From: Acanthosepion pharaonis
Lineage: Eukaryota; Mollusca; Cephalopoda; Sepiida; Sepiidae
Assembly (NCBI GenBank): GCA_903632075.3
Contig: CAHIKZ030000813.1
Span: forward strand, 630,001 to 694,000
Direction: 5' to 3'
Length of the DNA: 64,000 bases
The first letter of the stretch is position 1, and every line of letters starts with the position of its first letter. The notes under the pieces are model-generated. The model was not told where the DNA came from and did not search any database. It saw nothing but the letters and a program-made list of their open reading frames with translations. A program made the position numbers and the translations under genes. This document shows positions 22,736 to 32,879 of the stretch, piece after piece.

Positions 22736-23190
22736 GGGTAAATACTTTAGAAGGAACCGGAAACCGAACGCAAAGCAGGAAACCAGGGATAAACTTCTAC
22801 TCCTGTACAAAAGATCAGGGAGGAATGTGAACCGGACGATAGAAGCACCTATCCACTCGGATCTGTTCCGTAGCGTGGTTTTTAACTGGCTATGACTAGC
22901 TAAGTCAAGCTATAACTAGCTAGGAACAGAAAATTACCAGTGTCCCGAGTGGAGATACTCGGGTTTCCCACGTTAAAACAAAATAACCTTGTATTGTATC
23001 CTGACTCAGTGGGGAATTCAAGGTAAATTTGTATAATTTGATTGTCTTATTCGTACCTGTAATATTTATTTGTATAATGTTTCATATTTATTTATCCTTT
23101 TAATGTGGTATTTAAGCATAGGTTTGCAGGTAGGAAAAATTCCTGTGGCTGGGTGCGTTGATTCTTTCTTTTTCGATCTATTCTTAACAT
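22736..23190. other. Non-coding, unassigned
   Basis: No ORF or known repeat. Contains the short duplication ggctatgactagctaa/gctataactagctag near 22885-22925. Confidence 0.4.
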
Positions 23191-23196
23191 TGACGA

Positions 23197-23513
23197 CACA
23201 TGGCACAGTGGATAAAGGCGTTGGTTAGATCCAGTGACAGGACCCAAAGAGTGTGAGTTCAATACCCGGTCAAAGCAGTGGAGAACTTTCGGAAGGGAAG
23301 TAACTGACATCCATTAAACATAGCACGTGAAACTAGAACAGTCTACTCCAGTGAGCGAAATAAACGGTTCAGTTCGGCATTCCAACCACCTGAAGAAGGC
23401 CGGGGCATACAAAGGCCGAAACGTTGTAATAAATATGGCGACAGAGATGAGGACCATAGTCCGAATAATGTACATAATTCCTCATCGGAGAAATATAGAC
23501 AGATATTGTTAAG
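23197..23513 (+). mobile_element. Hammerhead-like retroposon with tRNA-like head, single complete copy
   Basis: The best complete sense copy. An A-box-like tggcacagtgg (23201-23211) and a B-box-like gttcaatacc (23257-23266) lie at Pol III spacing. The body follows (gtctactccagtgagcgaaataaa). The core is ctgaaga (23390-23396), stem ggcc/ggcc, gaaac (to 23422). The tail is cgttgtaataaatatggcgac, gatgagga-catagtccgaataatgta, cctcatc, agaaatatagacagata. It has no ORF and would need an enzyme in trans. Confidence 0.8.
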
Positions 23514-23648
23514 TTACATTTAACAAGACAAGGAAAAAAGAACAATTCTACTTTAACATATGCTAGACTGACAAAACATTCTCAGAAACACAAAAACATT
23601 TTTTAAAATAATTTCCAACTTAGCGCCTCTCACACAACGTTCACCTAC

Positions 23649-23654
<6 letters not shown>

Positions 23655-23684
<30 letters not shown>
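23655..23684. repeat. (TA)n microsatellite
   Basis: Thirty bases; directly precedes the LINE fragment. Confidence 0.85.
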
Positions 23685-23687
<3 letters not shown>

Positions 23688-23689
23688 TG

Positions 23690-24153
23690 TGATTGCATTT
23701 TTTCTGATGCCATCACAGTCCAGATCGGCTGGTCATGTCATCAGAATGATTGATGATCGGATGCTGCAAATCCTCATGTATAGCCAACTTTTTCATGGCA
23801 AGCGTAATGTAGGCCGTCGTTGGTTACGCTTCAAGGATAAGCTTGAATACAATTTACTTGCTGCAAACATCCCTATAAAGGAGTTCGAACTTGCTTTTGA
23901 AAACTGAGCAAACTTGAGAAATACCTGCTACCAAGGTGTAAGTAACTTTGAAAAGAATCGTCTCAACCATCTGAGAGAATTAAGAATTAAAACTTAATCT
24001 CGGGCTAATACATCAGCCCATATGACGATCAGCCATTCAGTATGCTCTTCGTGTGGATTTTTTACAAATCCCGTGCAGGATTGTTGTCTCATACGAAACA
24101 TCAACCTAAAAACTGAATTGAAAGACACTCATACGTCGAAAACGACGGGAGAG

Positions 24154-24190
<37 letters not shown>
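23690..24190 (+). mobile_element. LINE ORF2 C-terminal fragment with (TA)n tail
   Basis: Frame 23689-23907 reads SAGHVIRMIDDRMLQILMY and GKRNVGRRWLRFKDKLEYNLLAANI, the post-RT region of a non-LTR element. The distal zinc-finger part (SHTKHQ-like) is frameshifted. The 3' end ggccatcatatata shows the element tailing in (TA)n at 24161-24188. Confidence 0.7.
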
Positions 24191-24195
<5 letters not shown>

Positions 24196-24359
24196 TTACA
24201 CTTCCGTAGCCCTACCTAAAAGCGAAGACTTTGATAAACAAGGTGTACGGATGGACTTTTCTCGATAAACATTGAGTTTGGAGCCTGTTTATGGCGTCGC
24301 TGTATCTGTCTCAGGAAAATAAAATTCGAATTTTCTAGAAAAAAAAAAGAACTGAGAAG

Positions 24360-24605
24360 GAAAAATCTTTCTACTCGCTTGTGGAACACCCTTCCAGCTT
24401 TATGCTTTTCAGCCAACTTTAATCTGTAAAAATTTAAACGTAAAGTCAATGGCTTCCTGCTGTTCTCTTGATTAATCTTCCTTTGTTCTCACTCCTTAGC
24501 AATGATCCTGTTTCTAAATCTTGCTCACCCAGTAACACCTTGCATCTCAGGTGCTTTACTGCCTTACTTTAGAGTGAACTCGATTAAAATACGTTTCATA
24601 AAATA
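24360..24605 (+). mobile_element. LINE 3' fragment (family L-A)
   Basis: Begins in the LWNTLPA remnant (cttgtggaacacccttcc) and ends with cagtaacaccttgcatctcaggtgctttactgcctta and an A-rich tail. Confidence 0.65.
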
Positions 24606-24615
24606 AAAAAAAATA

Positions 24616-24650
<35 letters not shown>

Positions 24651-24655
<5 letters not shown>

Positions 24656-24924
24656 GAAAAATATATACGGAAAAAAACAAAACAAAAATCCTTATATACA
24701 ATTATATTTGTTTTAATGTTAATATGTCAACGTCGGACGTTTTGGTCTAATAAACCATCTTCAGGACATATTCATAAATATAACATTATCAATACAACAT
24801 GACAAAGAACGATGTACATAAGACAAGACTTATCCAAACAAATAACTGAAAACATTAAAATCAGCGCTAAGTTATTTATTTGGATTTTGTTTTATTTTTT
24901 TCCGTATATATTTTTCTCTTCATA
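24651..24924. mobile_element. Penelope-type terminal remnant: 40-bp inverted repeats around a hammerhead-like core
   Basis: Arms 24651-24691 and 24882-24924 are inverted copies (gaagaaaaatatatacgg). Inside, on the minus strand, ctgaaga (24764-24758), tggt-ttattag-acca, aaacg forms a hammerhead-like core with G12 changed to A. (TA)n and (CA)n tracts flank it. Confidence 0.6.
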
Positions 24925-24949
24925 CTGTCGGATCTATATCCATATATTT

Positions 24950-25036
<87 letters not shown>
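24950..25036. repeat. (CA)n-(TA)n microsatellite
   Basis: About 35 bp of CA passing directly into about 50 bp of TA. Confidence 0.95.
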
Positions 25037-25038
<2 letters not shown>

Positions 25039-25177
25039 TGAACATAGAAGTCAACAGGCCTGACGACTGCATCTAGCTGTCGCCTCTAAGTGTTGACTTC
25101 TGTATTTACACACGCTCTATCTCTGATATTGAGCACTTTATCCTATAAATATAGCACATGTTAAGACTATATTTATT

Positions 25178-25178
25178 C

Positions 25179-25210
<32 letters not shown>

Positions 25211-25240
25211 GTGTGTATAGATAGATAGATAGATAGATAG
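25178..25240. repeat. (TA)n-(TG)n-(ATAG)n microsatellite
   Basis: Three simple-repeat types in series at the 3' end of the family-B SINE that follows (minus strand), where such tails are expected. Confidence 0.9.
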
Positions 25241-25640
25241 TCGACTCTCCCGTCGTATTCGACGTATGAGGGTCAAGCAGCTCAGTTCCTAGGAACCGAC
25301 AGCCCAACACCAGCACATGAGATTTGATTATAGTGGTGAAGGTTTTGTGCAGAACCATCATCCACACTTTTTGAAGGGCCGAATACAGAGACCTGGTGCA
25401 CTATGCGCCCCAAGGTCCCCAAACGACCCTCCGCAGGTTTTGAATTCAGAGTTGTCCTTCTCCTAGACCAGTTGCCATTCAAGGCTATAGAACCCAGTCT
25501 GTCCTGTTACTTACCCATATCTGAGAGGAGAAGAGCTTATTAGCACGTAAGTGAATGTGATGGATTCGACTGGAATTCAAACTCGGCCCTCGAATTCCTC
25601 AATCCGAGCCGCTATCCATTACTCCGCCGTGCCTAACTTA
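25241..25640 (-). mobile_element. tRNA-derived SINE (family B), near full length
   Basis: Reverse strand: tRNA-like head ggcacggcggagtaatggat-agcggctcgga, B-box region gccgagtttgaattcc, body with cttacgtgctaata, gggtaagtaacaggacagac, ctatagccttgaatggcaac and ggagaaggacaactctgaat. A 200-bp 3' section ends cctcatacgtcgaatacgac and the (CTAT)n tail. It serves as the reference copy for the truncated ones. Confidence 0.8.
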
Positions 25641-26520
25641 GTACTGACTAATTGACTAAATGAGGATGGGGGTGTACCAAATGATCTTCGTATTTCTATT
25701 TCTTTTCTTTGGATCACTATCATCATATTTTCTGAACTTGATTTCAGCCTAATTATAACTCCTATTTTTTAAAACTGTTAAAAGTTGATAACTATAACAT
25801 TAAAAATAACCATTTAAAAATAACATTAAAAAATATCATTAAAAATAGCCATTAAAAATAACCATTAAAAACAATGAACTTAAAACAAGTTCGCGAAGAT
25901 AAAATTAAAAAAAAATAGAAAAATTATAATTTCAAAAGGACACTTGCAGTTCAGGGGCGAATTTGTCTTCAAGTGATCGTTAGGTCACGAAATATAATTG
26001 AACCCTATCACTACAAATAATTACGTTTGACTAAAATGACCTTTCTCTCGTCCTTCTCTGTGTCACATTGTCTTTCTTTTTCTCTATGTTCCTCTCATTT
26101 TCTGTTTTACTTTCTATATCCGTCTCTCTCTTTTGTTTCCCTCTCGAACGCTTAACACAGACCGGGTTTAATAGGATTTTTTTTTTAGAAAAAAACTTCA
26201 TTTATTTTTATTATTAAAAAAAAATGATACTAATTATTAAAGAAAGATTTTTAATTCTAAACGGGAAGTTGCAGTTCAGGGGGTGAATTTGTCATCAACA
26301 GAACTTTAATTCAGGAAACATGATTTAACCTTTCATTCAAATTTCAGATGACACACCCTACTCTCTCCGTGACGTACTCTTTTTTTTTCTCTCTCATTCT
26401 ATTTTATCCTCTTTCTCTTTGCTTTTCGAGACATGCGTATTATATATCGGGAAACGATATATACATTTTTGTATATGAAGAACAGTTTTAGAAAACTCTA
26501 TGACAAAATGGTAATTTTTC
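25641..26520. other. Non-coding, AT-rich, with two related 120-bp blocks
   Basis: Segments 25925-26160 and 26260-26410 share ggac/ggaa-cttgcagttcaggg-gaatttgtc, then attaacc-tcact and ctctctctttt. They look like two copies of one repeat. No gene seen. Confidence 0.5.
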
Positions 26521-26605
26521 CTTTCGTCCCATGACGTCGAAAAGGATGAAACGCGTCACACGGAAAGTTGCGCTATATTAAGTCTAGTTAGTTTCCTCTT
26601 CGTCA

Positions 26606-26765
26606 CTGAGGGCCGCTGGTATGATGCTTGCGTAGTATCGTAACCGGTCAGAGTTCGATTCTCGGTAGCGCATGCGCACTGCTGCTGAGTCACAAAAAGG
26701 ACGAAACAACCGTCCAGTGCTTTCTGCTGAGGATCCTCATTCTAGACTCGATGAATTATTATGTT
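26606..26765 (+). mobile_element. SINE-like unit: tRNA-like head plus hammerhead ribozyme
   Basis: The T-arm-like cagag-ttcgatt-ctcgg (26649-26665, canonical T-loop TTCGATT) and the upstream ggtatgatgc A-box-like stretch suggest a tRNA-derived Pol III promoter. Ten bases downstream begins stem I of a type I hammerhead. A (TA)n-(TG)n tail follows at 26768-26808. This order is like the Schistosoma Sm-alpha SINE. Confidence 0.6.
26676..26720 (+). ncRNA. Type I hammerhead ribozyme, one core substitution
   Basis: Stem I gcactg (26676-26681) pairs perfectly with cagtgc (26715-26720). The core ctgctga differs from CUGANGA only at A6, which is C. Stem II is gtc/gac. Then gaaa, and a minimal stem III c-aacc-g closing on guc with cleavage expected after 26714. 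The short stem III is the form known from Penelope-like elements and retrozymes. The A6 change probably lowers or abolishes cleavage. Confidence 0.65.
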
Positions 26766-26808
<43 letters not shown>

Positions 26809-26836
26809 ATTTAGGCAGCAATCCTTCTTTCATGCC

Positions 26837-27197
26837 CATTTCATTGAATACGACAGACAAGATGCATTGATTTAGTTTTCTTATACAATTTCTCATGTGA
26901 TCTAATATTTTTTTTTCTTTTCAAGGGATAAATTATATAAAAACTGTCCGAATATTCTTTTTTTCCGAGCGCTTTCGGCTATACATTTAGCCATTTTCAA
27001 GGATGAAATATTTTAACTGTTAAATAAGAAATATGTTTGTTGCATGTATGCATTTATATAATGTTTTCATTTATTCAAAACACGGTCAAGATATTATGTC
27101 CATGTTCATAGTTGATATTATTAAGTGTTGGTTTAGATCGCATGAGAAATTGTATAAACTAAATCAAAGCACCTTGTCTGTCGTATTCAATGAAATG
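26837..27197. mobile_element. Penelope-type remnant: 62-bp inverted repeats around a hammerhead-like core
   Basis: Arms 26837-26902 and 27136-27197 are inverted (catttcattgaatacgacag; acaatttctcatg). On the minus strand near 27002-26970: cttgaaaatggct-aaatgta-tagccgaaagcg, with the stem tggct/agcc and GAAA conserved. Confidence 0.65.
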
Positions 27198-27214
27198 TGC
27201 ATATGCCTATAATA

Positions 27215-27350
27215 ATAATAATGGACTCTCCAGTCGGTTTCGACGCATGAGGATCTGACAGCTTAATGATTCAGTTATGAAAGTTTGTGCGATAATCTTA
27301 AGTGGCATATGCGCGCGCGTGTGTGTGTGTGTGTAGCCTGAATCTATGAT
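27215..27350 (-). mobile_element. SINE family B 3' fragment
   Basis: ggactctccagtcggtttcgacgcatgagg parallels the 3' end of the copy at 25241. A (TG)n run at 27311-27333 interrupts it. Confidence 0.55.
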
Positions 27351-28140
27351 ACGGAGACCCACTCTACTACATTACAATTTTCATAAGTTAGTTTTATATG
27401 AATACTACCTATACAAATTTTATTTTAACCTAATTATGTAGAATAATGGATCATATGCAATATAGGTGAACAATTCAACTAGAAAAATTGAAAAGAAATA
27501 CAATGTATCTAAATACAAATTAGAGAAATGCCATAATAGATCATCCATCTAAAATAAAATAATCTAGAATGATCTATTATTTACAGCATTAACTCTGTCC
27601 GGACAGGTTCCACCTTCCGCTTTCTTGAGACGTAGGCCAGACTGAGCAGTAGTAGAGGAAGTTGTACGTATTCATATTATACTGTTGGCGGAAAATGAGT
27701 GAAAAGAATTTAGAGCAGCGGTAAGAGTGGCAATAAAACGTTAGCCCCATTAAAACGGTTTGTATCGAATGCGTAACAGGGACAATATCAGTCTTGGGGG
27801 AAAATCCCAAAGCGCGGCACCTGAAAACCATATTACGGGTATAGATGGAATCGTTCGGAAGCCGTCGACGGTCGTGCTTACCAGGAAGTCAGAAGTCAAC
27901 GTGAGTGAGGGAATAAGCGTGCTGGCTTTCTTTAAAAAAATGATCATGACAGATTATCCGTTCTATCTTGAAAACTAAAACTAAGGTTCGCTAGGCTGTA
28001 TAAACCACAAAGCGGGTTGAGAAGTGGTCTGTAATCGTGGATTTATTACCTTCTGCTTGTCTATTCAGTCAGTTATGTGCCATGCGTGATACACGTTTTA
28101 GGCGATCATGTATCTTTCGATACATAACTGACGAGGCAGA
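27351..28140. other. Unassigned; a 72-codon open frame at 27760-27978
   Basis: The frame (GKSQSAAPENHITGIDGIVRK...) matches nothing I know and has no splice context. The rest is AT-rich. Confidence 0.3.
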
Positions 28141-28149
28141 TTTTTTCCC

Positions 28150-28345
28150 GCAGTAGGTTTTTGATTTCTTTCTGTGGTAGACCAGTTGCTATAGAACCCG
28201 GTCTGTCCAGCTATTTACCCATAGCTGGGGGGGAGAAGACGAGGATTCATACCTTTCTCAAGGGTATTAGCACGTAAGTGAATGTAATTCGAACTCGGCT
28301 CTCCGAAACCTCAATCTGAGCCGCCATCCATTACTCCACCGTCAT
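28150..28345 (-). mobile_element. tRNA-derived SINE (family B), 5' two-thirds
   Basis: Reverse strand: ggtggagtaatggatggcggctcagattgagg, gagccgagttcgaattac, cttacgtgctaataccctt, cagctatgggtaaatagctggacagac, tctatagcaactggt. Confidence 0.8.
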
Positions 28346-28451
28346 TATTGTGCATAATTAGTATTTTATATGAATACTACCTTATGAAAATTGAAATGTG
28401 GTATCATACATGGGGGTGGGGACGAGCCCTGCGTATATATATATATATATT

Positions 28452-28548
28452 GTTTTTTATTCAAACATATCTGCTCTGAATTTTACATTGAGCTCTCTGG
28501 ATATCATCCTCGGGTCTACCCATACGAATTACCTAAGTTTGCATAAAC

Positions 28549-28579
<31 letters not shown>
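28452..28579 (+). repeat. Repeat followed by (TA)n; copies at 4863 and 54128
   Basis: Contains ctctgaattttacattgagctctctggat, cccatacgaattacct and cataaactaaatatata, aligned end to end with the 54128 copy. Confidence 0.65.
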
Positions 28580-28583
<4 letters not shown>

Positions 28584-28715
28584 TGCTTAGTATTATTTTC
28601 CCCTATTTCTTTTTCTTGTTGCTTATTGAGAACTTTGCCAATTCCGTCTGTGAAGTATTTACACTTAACGATGTCCAATTCACACTTTATTTAGTTTCAA
28701 TTCGTATCCAATAAA

Positions 28716-28993
28716 TTGCTCGAAATCAGTTGCTTGACAGTAAATTGCTCGACAGTAAATTACTCGAAATCAATTGCTCGACATCAAATTGCTCGACAGT
28801 AAATTGCTCGAAATCAATTGCTCGACAGTAAATTGCCCGAAATCAATTGCTCGACAGTAAATTGCCCGAAATCAATTGCTCGACAGTAAATTGCTCGAAA
28901 TCAATTGCTCGACAGTAAATTGCCCGAAATCAATTGCTCGACAGTAAATTGCCCGAAATCAATTGCTCGACAGTAAATTGCCCGAAATCAATT
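28716..28993 (+). repeat. Minisatellite, 29-bp unit made of 15- and 14-bp half-units
   Basis: About nine units of aattgctcgacagta + aattgcccgaaatc. The half-units alternate tcgacagt and ccgaaatc. The distal units are more uniform than the first, consistent with recent expansion at the right side. Confidence 0.9.
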
Positions 28994-29601
28994 TACAGTC
29001 GAGTTTTTTTATCTCCATATATAGTTTTGGTTTGGGTACATATTGGCCTAGTGTAATAATTAAAAGAAAAGGCATAACCTGTTTAAGAATACAAAATACA
29101 TGTTTTATATAACACAATACAATATAGAAAGATGAAAGGTGAAATTTGAAGTTTCAAGAGCCCAAATGTAAAAGTCCTGACGCGCACGCGCGTTTGAAAG
29201 AGAGATAGAATATATATACCTATGTGTATGCATGTATGTATCCAAATGTATTTGCCGTTTTTTTACAATGTGGATGAAGGAATGTATGTAGATTTGATTT
29301 CAGTTGTAGCGGCGGATTGTATAAAAAGGTGAAGAAAGAAAAGAAAAATAACACTAGGATAGTGTAGCCTTCTCAAGTCACGCAAAATCTCGCATTTCGG
29401 ATTTGGTTATGTTAGGATAACCACAGCATCGAAGTCGGGAAAAAACTTATTTATCGATTTTGGTTTGGGTTGATTTTCCACCTGGTTATATGCACATTTA
29501 TAAATCCGCCTCGAAAAGGACACTCTTCCTCTCCTTGATTTGCGGCCTTATATCCTGGTTTTGAAAGCTTTTTTATTGTCTGATCGAACTATGGCTTTGA
29601 G

Positions 29602-29649
<48 letters not shown>

Positions 29650-29980
29650 TTATAGATGGCGAAATTATGGTCTTCTTGTTATTATTTGCTTATTTCTTTT
29701 TTTATATCCAGGTTGTAAAAGCTTTTTAATTTTTTTGTTGAAATACGGTTTTACAGCCTGGCGATTCTGATTATCCGTCTAGTTTTAGAGCTGGGGAAAT
29801 TTTGATTTTCTTTGTTTTTATTTGATTATGTCTTTATCACTGCACGCTTTCCGCCCTAGAGGACGGAATTCTTATAAAACTGTTTCTTTTGTTTTGTGTG
29901 TATGTGTGCGTGTGTCTTATGCATTATTTTTAATAGAAAAAATACGTATTTCTTTCGATTTTATTGTTCTTCCATATATA
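28994..29980. other. Unassigned, with (TA)n at 29605-29645
   Basis: Two similar blocks of about 60 bp flank the TA tract (ttatatcctggtttt-gaaagc-ttttta and ttatatccaggttgtaaaagctttttaa). This may be LTR or UTR sequence of the Gypsy remnant to the right. Confidence 0.35.
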
Positions 29981-29984
29981 AATA

Positions 29985-31300
29985 TAGCTGTTGTATTTTT
30001 TTATCGGTATTAAGTCCTTCGGAGATTGACAGATAGTTGTTTGATTCTGGCTGACACTCGGCAAAATTTTTAGCAGCTTTAGTTTCCGAAATTAATATAT
30101 ACAGGGTGTTGCAGCAAAATCCGACACTTGACAAAAAGAAAACGAAATAGGCAATAAAAACAAAAGTTGAAATATGCAGATACCCGAAAGTTTATGTAAC
30201 AACAGTTAGAGTTACATACTACATTATTTTTCAATGTAACCGCTTGCGCCGGCGACGACCATCTTAAGGCGGGCGCGAAATGAGTCACACGTTTTGGTAA
30301 CCATGTCCTTGTCCATAGCCGCGAACGCCTCCACAATGGAAGCCTCCAGAGAGTCGACCGTGTTGTCGGCGTGCTTGTTGGTCTTGGCCTCGATCACGCC
30401 CCAGAAGAAATAGTCAAGGGGGTTGCAATCGGATGAGGAGGGTGGACATAAGTTCGGCGACCAGTGGTGAGGAACATTGTTGAGCAGCCACGCCTGGTTC
30501 GTCTTGGCTTTGTGTGCAGGAGCGGCGTCCTGCTGGAAGACATTGGGTTGTCCGGCGGCGATCTTGTCCATCCAGGGCTTCAGCACGCTCCTCAGCACCT
30601 CCTGGTACATCTCAGCGGTGACTCTCGGGCCCTTTTGAAAAAAGAACGGAGGATGACGCCAAAGACCATGGCGGAGGAGGGAAACTTCGTATGCTTCACG
30701 ATGGAACCGCTTCGATGGCTTTGCAGATCCACCTGTCGTTTTGCTTAACGTTAGTTAGTTGACAAACTGTCGGGTATCTTCGTATACAAGTTTTGCTTTT
30801 ATTGCCTATTTCGTTTTCTTTTTGTCAAGTGTCGGATTTTACTGCAACACCCTGTACTTTAGTCTATCAATTGAAATCGTATTATTCGCCTCGTCAGAAA
30901 TTTTAATGGCAAAGTATTTCTGATTACGGAATAATACCACAAATGAACTTGTGTGTTGTGCTCCCAGGGGTTGTCGAACTCTGTCTGTGTGTAACCAAAC
31001 ATATTTACAAGTGTTTAGATCTTTTGGGACGTATGAATTGGGTAAGGAATGTAGACATCCGCTGGATAGTTTGTCAGCCTCAAATTTCTCTGTTCGTTTA
31101 ACTAAATTCTTTATTTTTGAATTTGTTATTCCAGGGTGTGGCAGATTATGCAGACTGTCAAATACTGCTTATCTGAGCTCTTGCGTCATCAAAGGTCGTA
31201 GAAAGGGTAATGACGCATCTCATTTAATAGTTTGATGTTCCTTTATAAGATATGGCTTCAGATGATTATGAACATGTTTAATTTCTTCATCAGTAGTTTT
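29985..31300 (-). mobile_element. Ty3/Gypsy retrotransposon remnant (integrase C-terminus), split by a mariner
   Basis: On the minus strand from about 31180, the integrase zinc-binding motif FDSLHNLPHPGI is followed, after deletion of most of the catalytic core, by the typical C-terminal stretch (YVPKDL, VWLHTDRVRQPL, then ISIDRL just before 30857). The frame continues on the other side of the 30102-30854 mariner to a stop near 29990. It is a defective fragment. Upstream pol and gag parts are not visible, and LTRs are not resolved. Confidence 0.75.
30102..30854 (-). mobile_element. Non-autonomous mariner with about 65-bp terminal inverted repeats
   Basis: The termini cagggtgttgcag...caccctg lie between TA dinucleotides (30100-30101 and 30855-30856). 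The inverted repeats stay nearly identical for about 65 bp (ccgacacttgacaaaaaga). The internal minus frame 30610-30224 keeps the C-terminal catalytic part, VFQQDAAPAHKAKT and SSSDCNPLDYFFWG, giving 37 residues between the two catalytic Asp (DD37D spacing). The N-terminal half is deleted. Confidence 0.88.
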
Positions 31301-31909
31301 GTCGGTGTAGGATTCATTTTGTGAAAGTTTATTTATTTATTTATTTTTTTTGTGGAGGAAATTCTTACCGTAAATGGCGGCGTACGAGCCGAGTTTGCAG
31401 GCCTAAAATATGCGTTTATATTTAAGATTGCTATTACAATATTTTGTTAAAGTTGTTTAGCTAAATTATTTAACAGTGCAATAGGGGGACTTCCACGGGT
31501 ATTTCATAGTCGTAGAACTCGTCAGTTATTCAATTATTAAGAATTACGATTCATCAGAAAATTTAAGTAGGAAAACCGTAAACTTTCCCGAGTCCGGCTA
31601 ATATATGTCAACTGACTGGGAGCAAACCGTCTGCACACGGACAGAAAATGAATTGAGTAGCTATAAAAACATAGAAAGGAGCTTAAGACAAGCGCGCGTC
31701 TACTTCCTTGATTTATTCAACCAATACAGCGACGTGATCTGTAGTGGCGGTATAACTGAGTAAATAATTATAAACCCCTTACATTTATATATACAACAAA
31801 ATACTTGTAAAAATGAGAAACAGCAAGACGTGGAAACAACAAAACGAGTTTTATTTATTATCTGGTTGTTATGTGGTATTAGAAAAACGAGAGATAGTAA
31901 TAATTTTTC
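31301..31909. other. Non-coding, nothing recognised
   Basis: No open frame with a known domain. Contains atggcggcgtacgagcc at 31375-31391, but this frame closes after nine codons. Confidence 0.4.
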
Positions 31910-32390
31910 CCCCCCTTTTTTTAAGCGTTTCACCCCAAGCAAAGCGGGAAGCCACTAGCACGCAAGGGGTTACAGAGAGTTGGAGTGAGAACAAAGAGGA
32001 GTGATAGAGGAAAGGATGAAGAGAAGGATAGGGGATAGATCAGGGCATTTGGAGACGTCGATTGACATTACATTTGAATAGTTGGAGATTATAGCTATCA
32101 GGGAAACAGGAAGACGGGAGGGAGTTCCACAGGCGAGAAGTGCGAGACATGATGCTATTGGAGTGGAAGAGACGGCTGAATTCAACAGATTCGACAGTGA
32201 AAGGGTGAGAGCGAGATGCCATCCTAGTTGGACGCTTAAATTTATGAAGTCTCGGAGCAGTTACCGTGAAAGTATTTGTAAAAAAGACAGAGGGAGGCGA
32301 CACCACGTCTGTGAGAGAGCGACTGCAGACGAGATGCCAAATCAGGGCCAATTACATACTGAGTAAAATTGTGAATTTGGGGTCAAATCT
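31910..32390 (-). mobile_element. LINE 3' fragment (family L-A), minus strand
   Basis: Frame 32351-32040 reads APRLHKFKRPTRMASRSHPFTVE, then SRTSRLWNSLPSSCFPDSYNLQLFKCNVNR. The 3'UTR remnant (accccttgcgtgctagtggctt) ends at 31930. This is the best preserved LWNSLP block in the window. Confidence 0.75.
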
Positions 32391-32875
32391 AGATCAAATA
32401 TGTATCGGAATCCAACAGAATGCTAAGATAAAGAATAAGTAAAGTGTATACAGTTTTATTAGTATGATTTAAAAGAAAATAGATGCGTGTAATGAGTGTC
32501 CAGATAATTTAGTTAGAAAGTACCAGAAGTATCTGGGGTTATCTTACCTCGAATTTTTGTTGAGTGCTATAAGACAAATGTTACTATTATGGCCAGTAAA
32601 AGAAAAAGGAGACAAAATTATTGTTGAGGCACGTGTTGACGTCCTGTCCGTGTAAACTGCTTGTCCACTAGTGAGAATGTCACGTGTTTGTGTGTGTCGA
32701 GGAGAAAAGTGGGGTCGGTCTTCATTGGTTTAGAATGAGTGAATTAATGTTAATTATAATTATTATATAATAATTATTTTTAACACTGTAATTAATTTTT
32801 ATTTTAATGGACTCGATAGACTGACAGTATAATTAATTTTTTTTATTTATGCCTTTCTTTATGGACACAACGTAT
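32391..32875. other. Non-coding AT-rich DNA
   Basis: No ORF, RNA gene or repeat identified. Confidence 0.4.
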
Positions 32876-32879
32876 CCTA

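Noticed and set aside
26521..26570. Second hammerhead upstream of 26676 (gacgtc-gaaaa-gga, tgaaac, gtc)
   Set aside because: The catalytic core does not fit CUGANGA and stem I pairing is poor.
28716..28993. CRISPR-like array
   Set aside because: The repeats are contiguous with no unique spacers, and the DNA is eukaryotic; it is a minisatellite.
31370..31420. atggcggcgtacgag start and reverse-strand donor gtaag as a gene start
   Set aside because: The forward frame closes after nine codons, and no partner exon was found for the reverse donor.
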